Positions 44,463 to 54,649 of a stretch of DNA of 64,000 bases are shown here, piece by piece. Every line of letters begins with the position of its first letter. The stretch's first letter is position 1. The stretch comes from Neptunomonas qingdaonensis (GTDB taxonomy: Bacteria > Pseudomonadota > Gammaproteobacteria > Pseudomonadales > Balneatricaceae): positions 372,001 to 436,000 of the forward strand of contig NZ_FOOU01000001.1 of NCBI RefSeq assembly GCF_900113275.1, in the 5' to 3' direction. Below the pieces are notes generated by a model, which did not search any database, was not told the DNA's origin, and saw nothing but the letters and a program-made list of their open reading frames with translations. Made by a program: the position numbers and the translations under genes.

Positions 44463-44490
44463 AGGCCTCTGCATTGCAGGGGCCTTTTTT
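44463..44490 (+). terminator. Intrinsic terminator after the outer-membrane protein gene
   Basis: Arms AGGCCTCTGC and GCAGGGGCCT (one G-T pair) with an ATT loop and a run of six T. It lies 23 bases after the stop codon. Confidence 0.9.
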
Positions 44491-44532
44491 GTGGCTGATT
44501 GTCTGGGTTGATAGGGCATGTTTAAGGTATGT

Positions 44533-45369
44533 CTAGTTGTTAAACAGTTGGATGACTTGTTTAAGTAAGTCCGAACGAGCACTGCGAACAGGAAAAACGG
44601 CATAGGCCGGATGCTTGATGGTGGGAGCATCAGGGATGCAATACAGTGAGCCATTTAACAGTTGCTGCTCAATGGCTTGTTTAGGCAGGTAAGCACTGCC
44701 TCCTAAGGTTTTTAAATATGAAATCGCCATTGTTGCCGTACCCAGGCGTGTATTGGGTTCCGCAATGTCAGGAAACAAGCGTTTGTGCGTGAGTGCGTGA
44801 GCAAGCCCCCAATCAACCATCAGGTAGTTGTTATCAAAGGCATCTTCAAGTGAGGCGTGCGGGTTGCTGGAAACCAGATCTAGCTCAAGAACAGTGACTT
44901 GCTGAATTTGCAGCACATCCAGATGTGCCGGCTCAAGCATAAAAGCAATATCAAGAACGCCATCCAATAGGCGGCGGGTGAGTACTTCGGGTGTATGAGA
45001 TTCCGCAATCAGGGCTATGTCGGGCAAGGATGTACGTAGCGAGTGCAACCAGGGTTGCAGGAGCACATCCCAGAGCCTGAGGCTTCCTCCAATAGAGAGT
45101 TGCTGATTTGCTCCGCCAGCAGAAACATCCTGGCGTGCTTTACGCCATCCTGATAGTAAAAGATCGGCATGGCGCAGTAGGCGATTGCCTTCCGGGGTTA
45201 GTTTTATATCTCGTTTAAGACGGTCGAAAAGTTGTACGCCAAGATTCGATTCCAGCAGCTTGATTCGTGCGCTGACTGCCGCTTGAGTTAAGTGCAGAGA
45301 TTGTGCCGCGTGTCCGAAGTGTCGTGTGCGAGCGACTTCCAGAAATGTTCTCAGTAATTCAAGATCCAT
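44533..45369 (-). CDS. LysR family regulator, HdfR-like
   Basis: A 278-residue LysR protein. Its N-terminal helix-turn-helix MDLELLRTFLEVARTRHFGH with LTQAAVSARIKLLESNLGVQLFDR is very close to the pattern of HdfR, the E. coli repressor of flhDC. The ligand domain follows from about residue 90 and is shorter than usual. It is divergent from the ECF sigma gene across 117 A/T-rich bases, so it may control that gene or itself. A flagellar role cannot be claimed, because no flagellar genes are in the window. The neighbour downstream on this strand is the terminator of the outer-membrane gene. Confidence 0.92.
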   Translation of the reverse strand: MDLELLRTFLEVARTRHFGHAAQSLHLTQAAVSARIKLLESNLGVQLFDRLKRDIKLTPEGNRLLRHADLLLSGWRKARQDVSAGGANQQLSIGGSLRLWDVLLQPWLHSLRTSLPDIALIAESHTPEVLTRRLLDGVLDIAFMLEPAHLDVLQIQQVTVLELDLVSSNPHASLEDAFDNNYLMVDWGLAHALTHKRLFPDIAEPNTRLGTATMAISYLKTLGGSAYLPKQAIEQQLLNGSLYCIPDAPTIKHPAYAVFPVRSARSDLLKQVIQLFNN

Positions 45370-45486
45370 AAACTTCCCATAAATATTTTTTTATAAATCA
45401 ACAAAAAAACATAGTTAGATTTGTTGGGTGAAGTTAACTAAATTTCTGTCTTCGCTGCAATAGCAGAGATAAAAAGGATTTAGGAA

Positions 45487-46062
45487 ATGAATTTATCTGA
45501 AATACAAACACTGACAGATAATGAGCTTATTGACTTGATTCAACAGCAGGACAGAAACGCGCCAAGGTTGTTTGATGAATTGATAGATCGATATAGGGCT
45601 GTATTGTTTCATCGCTGTTTATGCCGATTGAGTAATGTCGCCGATGCTGAAGATGTCGTTCAGGAAGCACTTTCCCGTAGTTATCGTTACTTAAGTGCAT
45701 TCAGAGGAGAATCAAGCTTTAAAACCTGGCTGTTTACGATAGCGGATAATCAATGTAATCGCTTTTTTGCAAAGCGGGAACGTTACCAATTAACAGATGA
45801 CATGACGGTGTTGATTGATCAGGAAGAGGCGTTGTATACACCGCCAGAGGACAGTGCGCAAAATGAGGACGTTCGCAAAATATTGAACGGACTTCCTGAA
45901 TATGCACGTGATATTTTAATGCTCAGGTTTGATTTAGAGTTATCCTTAGCAGGCATTAGTCAGACACTTGGCATTAGTCTGAGTGCTGCAAAAATGAGGC
46001 TGTACAGAGCCATAGAGCTGTTTGAAAAACAGTTTGTGTCTAGCGTAGAGATTATAGTGTAA
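45487..46062 (+). CDS. ECF-type RNA polymerase sigma factor
   Basis: The 191-residue protein has sigma region 2 (residues about 25-95: LFDELIDRYRAVLFHRC, NVADAEDVVQEALSRSYRYLSAFRGESSFKTWLFTIADN split by gaps) and region 4 (about 120-185: ILNGLPEYARDILMLRFDLELSLAGISQTLGISLSAAKMRLYRAI in parts), with no region 1 or 3. That is the extracytoplasmic-function layout. AAAGGA precedes the ATG. Most ECF factors are encoded with an anti-sigma gene downstream, and none follows here: the next 200 bases are empty and then comes an AstE/AspA gene. It is divergent from an HdfR-like LysR. Confidence 0.93.
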   Translation: MNLSEIQTLTDNELIDLIQQQDRNAPRLFDELIDRYRAVLFHRCLCRLSNVADAEDVVQEALSRSYRYLSAFRGESSFKTWLFTIADNQCNRFFAKRERYQLTDDMTVLIDQEEALYTPPEDSAQNEDVRKILNGLPEYARDILMLRFDLELSLAGISQTLGISLSAAKMRLYRAIELFEKQFVSSVEIIV

Positions 46063-46265
46063 GCGACGCACAGGCATGCTATTAATAGTTACTTATGCTG
46101 GCTGGTATTGCGCCATTTTAATGTGTTTACAATAGCGACTATTGGCTAAAGAATTGATATAGCAAAAACTCACAGAAGTACTGATTCTTCAGGGGTGTTG
46201 TCTGCCATATAGGTGGTTGAACATCATATGGGTCAGGGCTCATCAGAAGTGGAAAAAGGTGTGAT

Positions 46266-47291
46266 ATGAGAGAATCTTTTACGATCAGTAATACGGATGT
46301 AGCGCCTGGCAGCCGGGCGGTGATCAACGTTCCATTACCAAAGCTGAGTAGTCATACTTCGATGGATATGCCGTTACATGTTATTCATGGGCGCAAACAA
46401 GGTCCGGTGTTGTTTTTAAGTGCGGCGATTCATGGAGATGAGCTGAACGGTATAGAGATTATCCGCCGTGTTCTGGCGTTGAAGTCTCTGGCGAAACTAT
46501 CAGGCACGCTGGTCGCTATTCCGGTTGTGAATGCTTATGGGCTGATACAGCATAGTCGTTATTTACCCGATCGACGTGATCTCAATCGCTCATTTCCCGG
46601 CTCTGAGGGCGGTTCGTTGGCCGCTCGCCTGGCCAACCTCTTTATGGAGGAGATAGTCACAAAGTGTACCCATGGTATCGATCTCCACACCGGGGCGGTC
46701 AACCGTACAAATTTACCGCAGATTCGAGCAGACCTGGACGATCCTGAAACACGCGAGTTGGCACGTAGTTTTGGTGTGCCTGTATTGATTAACTCTTCTG
46801 TTCGCGATGGGTCATTACGCGCTGAAACCAGTGCGCTGGGGATGCCTGTACTCCTTTATGAAGCGGGTGAAGCGCTCAGGTACGATGAAATTGCAATCAG
46901 GGCGGGTGTTACGGGTGTCTTAAACGTGATGCGGACTCTGGGGATGTTGCCGCCCTCAAAAAGCCGCTCAGTCGCTCCTGAACCTTTTATTGCTCGCAAA
47001 AGTTATTGGGTGCGGGCACCTGAAAGCGGCATGATAAATATGAAAACTGCTCTGGGTGCTCATGTGAAAAAAGGGACGTTGTTGGGCTATACATATGATC
47101 CGTATAGCGGTACTCAACATCCAATCTATTCGACGCTGGAAGGCGTGATCATCGGGCGTTTAGAGCTACCGATGGTGTATGAAGGCGATGCTGTGTTCCA
47201 TATTGCCTGTTTTAATAACAATGATAGTGCTCTGGATGTCGCTGAGCAGGTTGAATCGTTTCAGACCAACCATAGCGATGAGCCGAATTAG
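46266..47291 (+). CDS. Succinylglutamate desuccinylase/aspartoacylase family zinc deacylase
   Basis: The 341-residue protein belongs to the AstE/AspA M14-like family, which removes acyl groups from amino acids or peptides. The zinc ligands are seen in AAIHGDELNG (His56, Glu59) and in THGIDLHTG (His141), with the substrate Arg region in DRRDLNRSFPG near 102-112. The C-terminal domain (about 245-340) is the beta-rich lid with YWVRAPESGMINMKTALGAHVKKGTLLG, resembling a biotinyl/lipoyl-like fold. It is longer than classical AstE. Substrate unknown. It has its own terminator and lies after the ECF sigma gene, 203 bases away. Confidence 0.9.
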   Translation: MRESFTISNTDVAPGSRAVINVPLPKLSSHTSMDMPLHVIHGRKQGPVLFLSAAIHGDELNGIEIIRRVLALKSLAKLSGTLVAIPVVNAYGLIQHSRYLPDRRDLNRSFPGSEGGSLAARLANLFMEEIVTKCTHGIDLHTGAVNRTNLPQIRADLDDPETRELARSFGVPVLINSSVRDGSLRAETSALGMPVLLYEAGEALRYDEIAIRAGVTGVLNVMRTLGMLPPSKSRSVAPEPFIARKSYWVRAPESGMINMKTALGAHVKKGTLLGYTYDPYSGTQHPIYSTLEGVIIGRLELPMVYEGDAVFHIACFNNNDSALDVAEQVESFQTNHSDEPN

Positions 47292-47323
47292 GGTTGAGGT
47301 GCACGAATCTTAATCCAAACAAA

Positions 47324-47351
47324 AAAGCGATTCTCAAATGAGAATCGCTTT
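47324..47351. terminator. Terminator between the AstE/AspA-family gene and glcB
   Basis: Perfect arms AAAGCGATTCTC and GAGAATCGCTTT with an AAAT loop. The A-run on its left side gives a T-run for the minus strand, so it best terminates glcB. It may also stop the plus-strand gene. Confidence 0.85.
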
Positions 47352-47401
47352 GTATGACACGTTTGAAACACAGGGTCCCAAAACAGCGTTTGCTAATTGG
47401 C

Positions 47402-49582
47402 TTATTTGGCTGCCAATTTAGCTTTTACCTCTAAGCGGCGGCGATGTAAAACCGGCTCAGTATATCCGCTTGGTTGCGCGCACCCGTCGAACACCAACTC
47501 ACAAGCGGCGGCAAAGGCAATGCTATTATCAAAGTCAGTCGCCATCGCATCATAAGTAGGATCGCCGGCATTTTGCCCATCAACAATGGCTGCCATGCGT
47601 TTTAGCGTTTCCATCACCTGCTCTTGAGAGCAGATGCCGTGATGCAACCAGTTAGCAATATGCTGACTGGAAATACGCAGTGTTGCGCGGTCTTCCATCA
47701 GGCCAACATTGTTAATGTCGGGGACTTTTGAGCAGCCTACGCCCTGGTCAACCCAGCGAACGACATAACCAAGCAAACCTTGGGCGTTGTTATCCAGCTC
47801 TTGCTGAATCTCTTCTGCAGACCAGCTTGGATTTGCTTCAACAGGAATAGTCAGTATGTCATCCAGATTGGCACGGGGGCGACTTTTCAACTCTTGCTGG
47901 CGCGCGAATACATCGACTTTGTGATAGTGCATTGCGTGCAAGGTTGCGGCTGTCGGAGACGGAACCCATGCGGTGTTGGCACCAGACATCGGGTGGCCTA
48001 TTTTAGCCTGCAGCATATTAGCCATCTGATCCGGAATTGCCCACATTCCTTTGCCTATCTGAGCACGGCCGCTTAAACCGCACAGCAGGCCGTTATCAAC
48101 GTTCCAGTCTTCGTATGCAGCGATCCATTTGGCAGACTTCATATCGCCTTTGCGTACCATCGGTCCCGCTTCCATTGATGTATGGATCTCATCTCCGGTG
48201 CGGTCAAGAAAGCCCGTGTTGATAAAGACAACGCGCTCTTTAGCTGCACGGATGCACTCTTTCAAGTTAACCGTGGTGCGACGCTCTTCATCCATGATGC
48301 CCATTTTCAGCGTATAGCGGGTTAGCCCGAGTGCATCTTCTACCCGGCCAAACAGTTCATTGGAGAAGGCAACTTCTTCAGGGCCATGCATTTTCGGTTT
48401 TACGATATACATGGAGCCGGTAGTGGTATTGCTGAATTTACCGAGACCTTTTACGTCGTGAACAGAGATCAGAGATGTCACCATAGCATCCATGATCCCT
48501 TCAGGTACCTCATGGCCTTCTTTGTCGATAATGGCGCTGTTAGTCATTAGATGACCTACATTGCGCACAAACATCAGACTGCGACCTTTGAGTGCTACCG
48601 TGCCGCCTGCAACAGCGGTATACTCACGATCTGCATTCATGGCGCGGGTAAACGTCTTGCCGCCCTTGGTGACTTCTTCTGTCAGATCGCCCTTCATAAG
48701 GCCGAGCCAGTTACGATAGATAACGACTTTATCTTCAGCATCGACAGCAGCAACAGAGTCTTCACAGTCCATAATGGCTGTCAGTGCAGATTCCATGATG
48801 ATGTCTTTGATACCAGCGGCATCATCTTTACCTATCAGGCTGCTTCGGTCGATCTGTACTTCAAAGTGAAGGCCGTTATTTTTTAGCAGTACGCTGTCAG
48901 GAGCCGCCGCATTACCCAGATAACCAATTAATTTTTCTGCGTGTGCTAACGATGTTTCTGAACCGTCGCGCAATACCACAACAAGTTGGCCATTCTGGAT
49001 ACTATATCCGGCAGAGTCTTTGTGAGATCCGCTGGCTAATGGCGCGGCTTCATCAAGAAAGTTGCGGGCAAAAGCGATTGTTTTAGCACCGCGTGCCGGG
49101 TTGTAACTGCTGCCTGCTTCAGCGCCACCTTCTTCGGATATGGCATCAGTCCCGTACAGTCCGTCGTACAGACTGCCCCAGCGAGCATTCGCAGCATTAA
49201 GAGCGAAGCGTGCATTCATCACGGGTACAACCAGTTGTGGTCCTGCCATGGTTGCCATTTCAGGGTCTACGTTGCTGGTTTCAGCACAGAAGTCAGCGCC
49301 TTCGGGGATCAGGTAGCCGATCGATTTGAGAAAATCTTTATACTCCCCAAAGTTAAAAAGCTGACCTTTACGGCTGATGTGCCACTGATCAATCTGTGTC
49401 TGGAAATCATCACGTTTTGCCAGCAACTCACGGTTGCGTGGTGCGAGGTCATGAATGACCGCATCCATGGCTGACCAGAACTGTTCAGTGCTGATGTTCG
49501 TGCCCGGAAGCGCTTCGTTATTAATAAAATTATAAAGACCTTCAGCAACCTGCAGGCCGCCAGTCTGTACCCTTTGACTCAT
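47402..49582 (-). CDS. glcB: Malate synthase G
   Basis: GlcB condenses glyoxylate with acetyl-CoA to give malate, letting cells grow on glycolate or C2 compounds. The 726-residue length is that of the G isoform (about 720), not the shorter A isoform. Visible features are the N-terminal helical region, [36 protein letters not shown] in parts near 265-300, [21 protein letters not shown] near 440-460 with the catalytic Arg, [22 protein letters not shown], and the late acidic region [33 protein letters not shown] in parts. No glycolate oxidase genes are adjacent. The gene stands alone with a terminator downstream. Confidence 0.98.
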   Translation of the reverse strand: MSQRVQTGGLQVAEGLYNFINNEALPGTNISTEQFWSAMDAVIHDLAPRNRELLAKRDDFQTQIDQWHISRKGQLFNFGEYKDFLKSIGYLIPEGADFCAETSNVDPEMATMAGPQLVVPVMNARFALNAANARWGSLYDGLYGTDAISEEGGAEAGSSYNPARGAKTIAFARNFLDEAAPLASGSHKDSAGYSIQNGQLVVVLRDGSETSLAHAEKLIGYLGNAAAPDSVLLKNNGLHFEVQIDRSSLIGKDDAAGIKDIIMESALTAIMDCEDSVAAVDAEDKVVIYRNWLGLMKGDLTEEVTKGGKTFTRAMNADREYTAVAGGTVALKGRSLMFVRNVGHLMTNSAIIDKEGHEVPEGIMDAMVTSLISVHDVKGLGKFSNTTTGSMYIVKPKMHGPEEVAFSNELFGRVEDALGLTRYTLKMGIMDEERRTTVNLKECIRAAKERVVFINTGFLDRTGDEIHTSMEAGPMVRKGDMKSAKWIAAYEDWNVDNGLLCGLSGRAQIGKGMWAIPDQMANMLQAKIGHPMSGANTAWVPSPTAATLHAMHYHKVDVFARQQELKSRPRANLDDILTIPVEANPSWSAEEIQQELDNNAQGLLGYVVRWVDQGVGCSKVPDINNVGLMEDRATLRISSQHIANWLHHGICSQEQVMETLKRMAAIVDGQNAGDPTYDAMATDFDNSIAFAAACELVFDGCAQPSGYTEPVLHRRRLEVKAKLAAK

Positions 49583-49754
49583 AGTAGTAATGCCTCATTG
49601 TATATGGCCCGGCTCGGTGCGAGGCAACCATGACCGGTCGTTATAAAAATATGCACACTATTCAGACAAGAATGGTGCAATGCAAAAATACATCAAACAA
49701 GGCTGCTTTGTCGCCCCTGACACGCCTAAAGTATGAGGTTATTTGGCCGAAGGG

Positions 49755-50168
49755 TCAGCTCTCGATGTGCTGACGGATGTCAGCAGGCAGTGGTACGGAT
49801 TTTCCGCTGTGATGATCCATCCAGACAACTTTTGCATAGCCTTCACTTACCGCTTGAGACGGATCTGACTCGCTGTATATTTTATACAGGGTCATGAAAC
49901 TTGAACGCCCGGGTTCGCTGACGAAGCAATCGATACGTACTGTATCTGGATAAACAATCGGGCGCATAAAGGTGCAGCCAACGTTAATGACAACGGGATC
50001 AATACCGCCGCCATCCATTTTTGCACCCATTTTAGCCAGTAGCTGAACCCGCGCTTCTTCAAGGTAGCGCATATACATGGCATTGTTTACGTGGCCATAG
50101 GCGTCCATATCTCCCCAACGAACCGGGATTTCGCAACTATAAATTAGTTTCTCAGCAACTGTACTCAT
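49755..50168 (-). CDS. Acyl-CoA thioesterase, 4HBT (YbgC-like) family
   Basis: A 137-residue hotdog-fold thioesterase that hydrolyses acyl-CoA. The active-site segment is RWGDMDAYGHVNNAMYMRYLEEAR, split here as RWGDMDAYGHVNN plus MYMRYLEEAR, with the catalytic Asp in GDMD. Two adjacent ATGs exist at 50171 and 50168. The second has the better six-base spacing to GGAGGG. The chain length preference is not predictable. It lies downstream of the MscS gene on the same strand, separated by an 87-base gap that contains a 30-base palindrome. Confidence 0.92.
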   Translation of the reverse strand: MSTVAEKLIYSCEIPVRWGDMDAYGHVNNAMYMRYLEEARVQLLAKMGAKMDGGGIDPVVINVGCTFMRPIVYPDTVRIDCFVSEPGRSSFMTLYKIYSESDPSQAVSEGYAKVVWMDHHSGKSVPLPADIRQHIES

Positions 50169-50215
50169 CATTACCCTCCGCTCATTATGATTTGGATGTC
50201 TTGCTCTTTTACCGA

Positions 50216-50245
50216 CACAAGATAAGTGAATTCACTTATCTTGTG
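50216..50245. repeat. Perfect 30-bp palindrome
   Basis: CACAAGATAAGTGAA is followed immediately by its exact reverse complement, with the GAATTC centre. It lies between the MscS stop and the thioesterase start. There is no T-run on either side, so it is not a typical intrinsic terminator. It could be a protein-binding site or an mRNA hairpin with a minimal loop. Confidence 0.95.
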
Positions 50246-50258
50246 AAGCACTCAGCCA

Positions 50259-53200
50259 TCATGGCTTTTGGCTGCGGTGTAAATGAACATCCAGTTGCGG
50301 GAAGGCGATTTCGATATTATGTTCTTTAAAGCAATCATCAATCGTTTGATTAATTTCATGGGCGACAGGTAAGCGGTCTGACATGGTGCTGACGAATAGC
50401 CTTAGTTCTAAATCCAGCGAGCTGGCACCGAAGGCAATGAAGTATGCGCTAGGCGCAGGATCTTTCAACACCTGTTTATGCTCAGAGGCGATTCTCAGCA
50501 ACAGGTCATGAGCGAGACGGGTATCCGATCCATAGGCCACGCCGATTTTGATAACAAGGCGGGTGATGGGGTCGGTCAGCGACCAGTTGATTAATTGGTC
50601 GGTGACAAAGCTCTTGTTGGGAATGATGATCTCTTTGCGGTCCCAGTCAGTAATCGTCGTTGCCCGGATCTGGATACGTGTTACAGAACCGGAAAACCCT
50701 CCAATAGTGATGGTGTCGCCAATGCGAATAGGTTTTTCGAACAGAATTATCAGGCCGGAAACAAAGTTGGCAACAATTTCCTGCAGACCAAAACCAAGAC
50801 CGACACCCATGGCCGCAATCAGCCATTGTAGTTTTGACCATTCCAATCCTAGTTGCGAGGTTCCTGCCAATATGCTGACGACAATCAGTATATATTTTGT
50901 GATGGTGGTAACCGCATAGGTCGTACCGGGAGTGAGAACCAAATGGCGCAATACCAGTAGCTCTAACAGCCCGGGTAGATTGTAGGCGGCTAATACACAT
51001 AGCGTAATCAGGGTGCCACTGAAGAGAATGTTTTTCAGTGTTATCGATTCTGAAACGATACCCGCGTCTGTGGTGATATTGTGATTCCAGAGTATCACGT
51101 TATCGAGAATGTCGAGCGTTGGGAGCGCATTTTTCAGCAATATCCAAAGCAAAGAAACAAATACAATAATGGTCGTTGTTTTTAGTAAAATTCGCGCCTG
51201 ATCAGAGATCGACTGCAGATCGATATAGTTTTCTTCCAACGGAGGGATATCTTCATTTTTTTCTCGTGCTTCGATAACCTCATTACGGTGTATCTTGGCT
51301 CTATCAAAGGCTAAACGTCTTTCTTCAATAAGCAGCCAACGGTTACCTAACTTGAAAAAGAGAAAGGTTACGTAAAATATACTGGTCAGGATCAGCAGGG
51401 TCAGCATAATCATCGAGCCGGTGTAAACATACCCCAGCAAAGCTGCAAACATAATGATGATATGAATACCGATTAAACTGACTAACCATAACTGTGAGCG
51501 TTGCCACCAATGTTCACTGTTAATGGTCTGGTCAATGTGCGGAGATACTTTCCATAAGGCCATCCAGAAAAGTGTCACTAAAGCTGTCAGCGAAAGGAAA
51601 ACGAGCCGTCCAATGCCTGAGCGCAGTTCATTTGAGCCTGAATGATCAATCAGCATTAATAAAACAACTAAGGGCAGTCCCAGCCAGTACAGCGGGTGTA
51701 TAAGCTTATGAAGTTTACGACATAATTTTACCGGGACGGAAAAGTGTCCCTGTAACAGTGCATTGGTTTTTCTACCCCATTTTTCTAAGGTCAGATAAGC
51801 CCAGGTTAACGCGGCAATAGAGTAGCCAATAAGATGCAAAGACTCGATATTCCATGCCTCGCTGTTGAGGATATACCGAGTGAAAATGACAATAGCGGCA
51901 GGGATGGGAAGGGTGATCAGTAACGGCATCCAGAATAAATTGAAAGTGTGACTGAAACGATCATGAATAACATTACCGACGTGCTGAACCCATACATCAG
52001 CATTCTTCTTGTAATGCCGGTCTACGACGAAAGCTATCAAATACAGCAGTATCAACAAGGCTGCTTTAGGTATCCAATGGCTAATGGGCTGCCAGAGTGA
52101 AATCCCCCGGGAGGGGGTGATCAGGTCGAGAAGAGGGTTAAGGCCTTGTGGAATCTCTAAGAACCAGTCAGTAGAAATAGGCAGTATGCTGGGAAGCCAG
52201 AGCAAGTGCTGAGCGACGAGTTCACGTCCCAGGCGAGTCTGTTCGTTAATCTGTTCCTGAGTAGAAAGCAGTTGTGACAGCTCATTAATCCCCAGATTGC
52301 TGGCTTCTCTGATGCGCGTTAATAGTTTTTGCTTGTCGGCTAATAGTTGTTGCAACAGGGTGTTTTCATTGTCAGTTAACGTCGCTGCGGGTGGCTCGCT
52401 ATTATTCTCAAGGTTATATAATGAACGTGATACTTCAAGATTAAGCAGGCGCAGCTTATTAATGTTTTCACGAGTGGTTTCGGTTGATGTCGGTTGAGTT
52501 AAACGGCGCGTATATTTGCGTAATTCAACCCCTAACGACTGAGTGCTTAATTCCAGTTGCTGCTGAACCGCAATATAACTTTGCGTCACAATCGTTAATT
52601 GAGAGTCTAGTAAGCGTCTTTGTCCCAGAGCTGTCTCATTAGTGGCTAGAATGCTTCTTAATGTGTCGCTGAGCGATTGATTTTCATTTACCTGTGCGCT
52701 GATGAGTGGATGTAGTGTCGTATTGATATTATCAATACCTAAGGTGTCTAATGTTTTTTCAGCTTCAGCGCGACGTTTCTTTTGTAAAATATCTTGCAGC
52801 GTATCGATATACGTTTGGTTGTTCTTGAGGTCGCGGTTAATTCTGTCGAGGCGAAGGCGATTAAGATCGTTCTGTCCTGGCAGACTCAGTACTTCAAGTT
52901 CGAGTGCCTGGTTCTTGGCCGTTCGCACGGCAAACTGAGCATCACTCAAGGGGCTGTTATTTTGTTTATCGCTTGCTGCCGATGACTGTTTGAGTTGAAC
53001 GAGTTGCTCACGTAACGAGATAAGCTTTTGATCGCTCTGGTTAATCTGTTGCTGCAGTAATTTTCTGGACTGCTCTAATTCCAGGGAGGCCGCTTTCTTA
53101 AGCGTGAGTAATTGCTCTAGTTCCGGCTCTGTTTTTAGCTGTAGATCTGTCAGGTCGATGGTATCGGTCTGTTGTTTAAGGGCAGCGTTGAGGCGTTGTA

Positions 53201-53450
53201 TTTCTTCAGGTTGTTGTTCCAGCTGAGCCTTCAATTGCGATGCTTTTTGTTCAAGTAAGGCGGCTTCTTTGTAGGCAGAAAGAATTTTCTGATAGGCCTC
53301 CCTTTGCTGCTGGGTCGCCGGATTATTTTCATCGGCAGGTAGTTGATCCAGGCGTTGTTGATACTGGCTAATGAGCTCCTGATTAGAAGCGAATACGATT
53401 GAGCTTAGGCAGAGAATAAGCAGAAACAGCCAGCGACTGATAATTGTCAT
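50259..53450 (-). CDS. Large MscS-type mechanosensitive channel (MscK/MscM-like)
   Basis: The 1063-residue protein has a signal peptide (about 1-21, ending VFASN), a long periplasmic coiled-coil region (about 25-430, rich in Gln, Leu and Glu with repeated heptads such as QQQINQSDQKLISLREQLVQL), then about ten membrane helices and the C-terminal MscS core. The pore helix reads IAAMGVGLGFGLQEIVANFVSGLIILFEKP, followed by RIGDTITIGGFSGSVTRIQIRATTITDWDRKEIIIPNKSF, both in the usual positions. This is the architecture of E. coli MscK and MscM (about 1100 residues). It would release osmolytes on hypo-osmotic shock. Gating control by K+ as in MscK is not determinable. Confidence 0.94.
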   Translation of the reverse strand: MTIISRWLFLLILCLSSIVFASNQELISQYQQRLDQLPADENNPATQQQREAYQKILSAYKEAALLEQKASQLKAQLEQQPEEIQRLNAALKQQTDTIDLTDLQLKTEPELEQLLTLKKAASLELEQSRKLLQQQINQSDQKLISLREQLVQLKQSSAASDKQNNSPLSDAQFAVRTAKNQALELEVLSLPGQNDLNRLRLDRINRDLKNNQTYIDTLQDILQKKRRAEAEKTLDTLGIDNINTTLHPLISAQVNENQSLSDTLRSILATNETALGQRRLLDSQLTIVTQSYIAVQQQLELSTQSLGVELRKYTRRLTQPTSTETTRENINKLRLLNLEVSRSLYNLENNSEPPAATLTDNENTLLQQLLADKQKLLTRIREASNLGINELSQLLSTQEQINEQTRLGRELVAQHLLWLPSILPISTDWFLEIPQGLNPLLDLITPSRGISLWQPISHWIPKAALLILLYLIAFVVDRHYKKNADVWVQHVGNVIHDRFSHTFNLFWMPLLITLPIPAAIVIFTRYILNSEAWNIESLHLIGYSIAALTWAYLTLEKWGRKTNALLQGHFSVPVKLCRKLHKLIHPLYWLGLPLVVLLMLIDHSGSNELRSGIGRLVFLSLTALVTLFWMALWKVSPHIDQTINSEHWWQRSQLWLVSLIGIHIIIMFAALLGYVYTGSMIMLTLLILTSIFYVTFLFFKLGNRWLLIEERRLAFDRAKIHRNEVIEAREKNEDIPPLEENYIDLQSISDQARILLKTTTIIVFVSLLWILLKNALPTLDILDNVILWNHNITTDAGIVSESITLKNILFSGTLITLCVLAAYNLPGLLELLVLRHLVLTPGTTYAVTTITKYILIVVSILAGTSQLGLEWSKLQWLIAAMGVGLGFGLQEIVANFVSGLIILFEKPIRIGDTITIGGFSGSVTRIQIRATTITDWDRKEIIIPNKSFVTDQLINWSLTDPITRLVIKIGVAYGSDTRLAHDLLLRIASEHKQVLKDPAPSAYFIAFGASSLDLELRLFVSTMSDRLPVAHEINQTIDDCFKEHNIEIAFPQLDVHLHRSQKP

Positions 53451-53549
53451 ACATATCCAGAAAATTGATTACTGATTGATGATAGATTATAAACAAGTGT
53501 TACACGTATTTAATCATTTTTAACATGGTGTCATATGCAAAGGTAGCTC

Positions 53550-54509
53550 ATGCAAGGTTTTAATCCTGTGTTGCTTCGTCAATCGCTGACAACTTTCCAC
53601 AAGTCGGGTCTGCTGCGTCCTGACACTGCTTGGCATGCTTACCTTACGCTATACAAACTTGCTCCCTTGCAAAGCCAGTATCAATTGAGGGTTGGGCTGG
53701 TTAAGTGTGAACAGGTTGATTTGGCGGTGCAATATTATACGCAGCAAACGACGAGCCGGGGCACCGTGGTTTTGATTCATGGTTATATGGATCATGTGGG
53801 CTTGTATAGTCGACTGATGGGATGTTTGCTGGAGCAGGGCTGGGATGTGCTTTGTTATGATCTGCCGGGTCATGGGTTATCGTCAGGCTCGGGTTATTCG
53901 ATTGATCATTTCTCAACATACGCAGCGCAATTAGATATTATTCTACAATCCACGCACCTCAAAGGTCCGTGCGTAGCGCTAGGACAAAGTACCGGCGGGG
54001 CTATTGTTCTGGCGCACCAGCAATTAGTCAGTCAACGGCTATCGGTGGATCCGTTCAGCCAGCGCATATTGCTTGCTCCTCTGATCCGTCCTGCGCAATA
54101 CCCTTTTATCCGGCTTAAGTATTCGCTGTTGCGTTTTTTTCTGCGCAGGGTGAGACGATTTCACGGTATTAATTCGCACGATGATGCCTTCGTGCACTTT
54201 ATTCGCTCACAAGATCCGCTGCAAAAGCAGTGGGTCGCTGTCAACTGGATTGGGGCTATGCTGGAGTGGGTTGAGCTGATAGAGGCGGGACAACCACAGC
54301 ACATAGATATGACGGTGATTCAGGGAACGGCAGATGAAACTGTCGACTGGCAGCATAATCTGTCAGTATTAGGCCGGCTTTTTCCGCTGTTAAGAGTAGA
54401 GTTGATCGAGGCCGGACGTCACCATTTGGCGAATGAAGGTCTAGCGTGGCGACAACAGGTGTTTGATAAAATCAGTGAAGTGTTAGCAGGCTGTCGGGCT
54501 GAACACTGA
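53550..54509 (+). CDS. Alpha/beta hydrolase (serine aminopeptidase/lysophospholipase-like)
   Basis: The 319-residue protein has an alpha/beta-hydrolase fold: the oxyanion-hole motif LIHGYMDHVGLYSRL near 75-89, DLPGHGLSSG near 104-113, the nucleophile elbow GQSTGG with Ser147, a late Asp in QGTADETVDW, and a His in EAGRHHLANE. The layout is that of the Hydrolase_4 family (monoglyceride lipase or lysophospholipase type). There is no signal peptide. The first 45 residues are an extension beyond the core. Substrate unknown. It is divergent from the MscS gene, with about 100 A/T-rich bases between them. Confidence 0.9.
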   Translation: MQGFNPVLLRQSLTTFHKSGLLRPDTAWHAYLTLYKLAPLQSQYQLRVGLVKCEQVDLAVQYYTQQTTSRGTVVLIHGYMDHVGLYSRLMGCLLEQGWDVLCYDLPGHGLSSGSGYSIDHFSTYAAQLDIILQSTHLKGPCVALGQSTGGAIVLAHQQLVSQRLSVDPFSQRILLAPLIRPAQYPFIRLKYSLLRFFLRRVRRFHGINSHDDAFVHFIRSQDPLQKQWVAVNWIGAMLEWVELIEAGQPQHIDMTVIQGTADETVDWQHNLSVLGRLFPLLRVELIEAGRHHLANEGLAWRQQVFDKISEVLAGCRAEH

Positions 54510-54598
54510 TCTACCCGGCAACTGCTACTGCGCTGCGCTACTTCCTGCATCCATGCAAAAAGTCGAATTTGGTCAATTTTCGTCCTTATTTGTCAAAT

Positions 54599-54630
54599 AA
54601 AAAAGGCAGCGTTGTCAGGCTGCCTTTTTT
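54599..54630. terminator. Bidirectional terminator between the hydrolase gene and serA
   Basis: Perfect arms AAAAAAGGCAGC and GCTGCCTTTTTT around an eight-base loop. It serves both convergent genes. Confidence 0.93.
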
Positions 54631-54649
54631 CTATGTGACTGGCCGGTTA

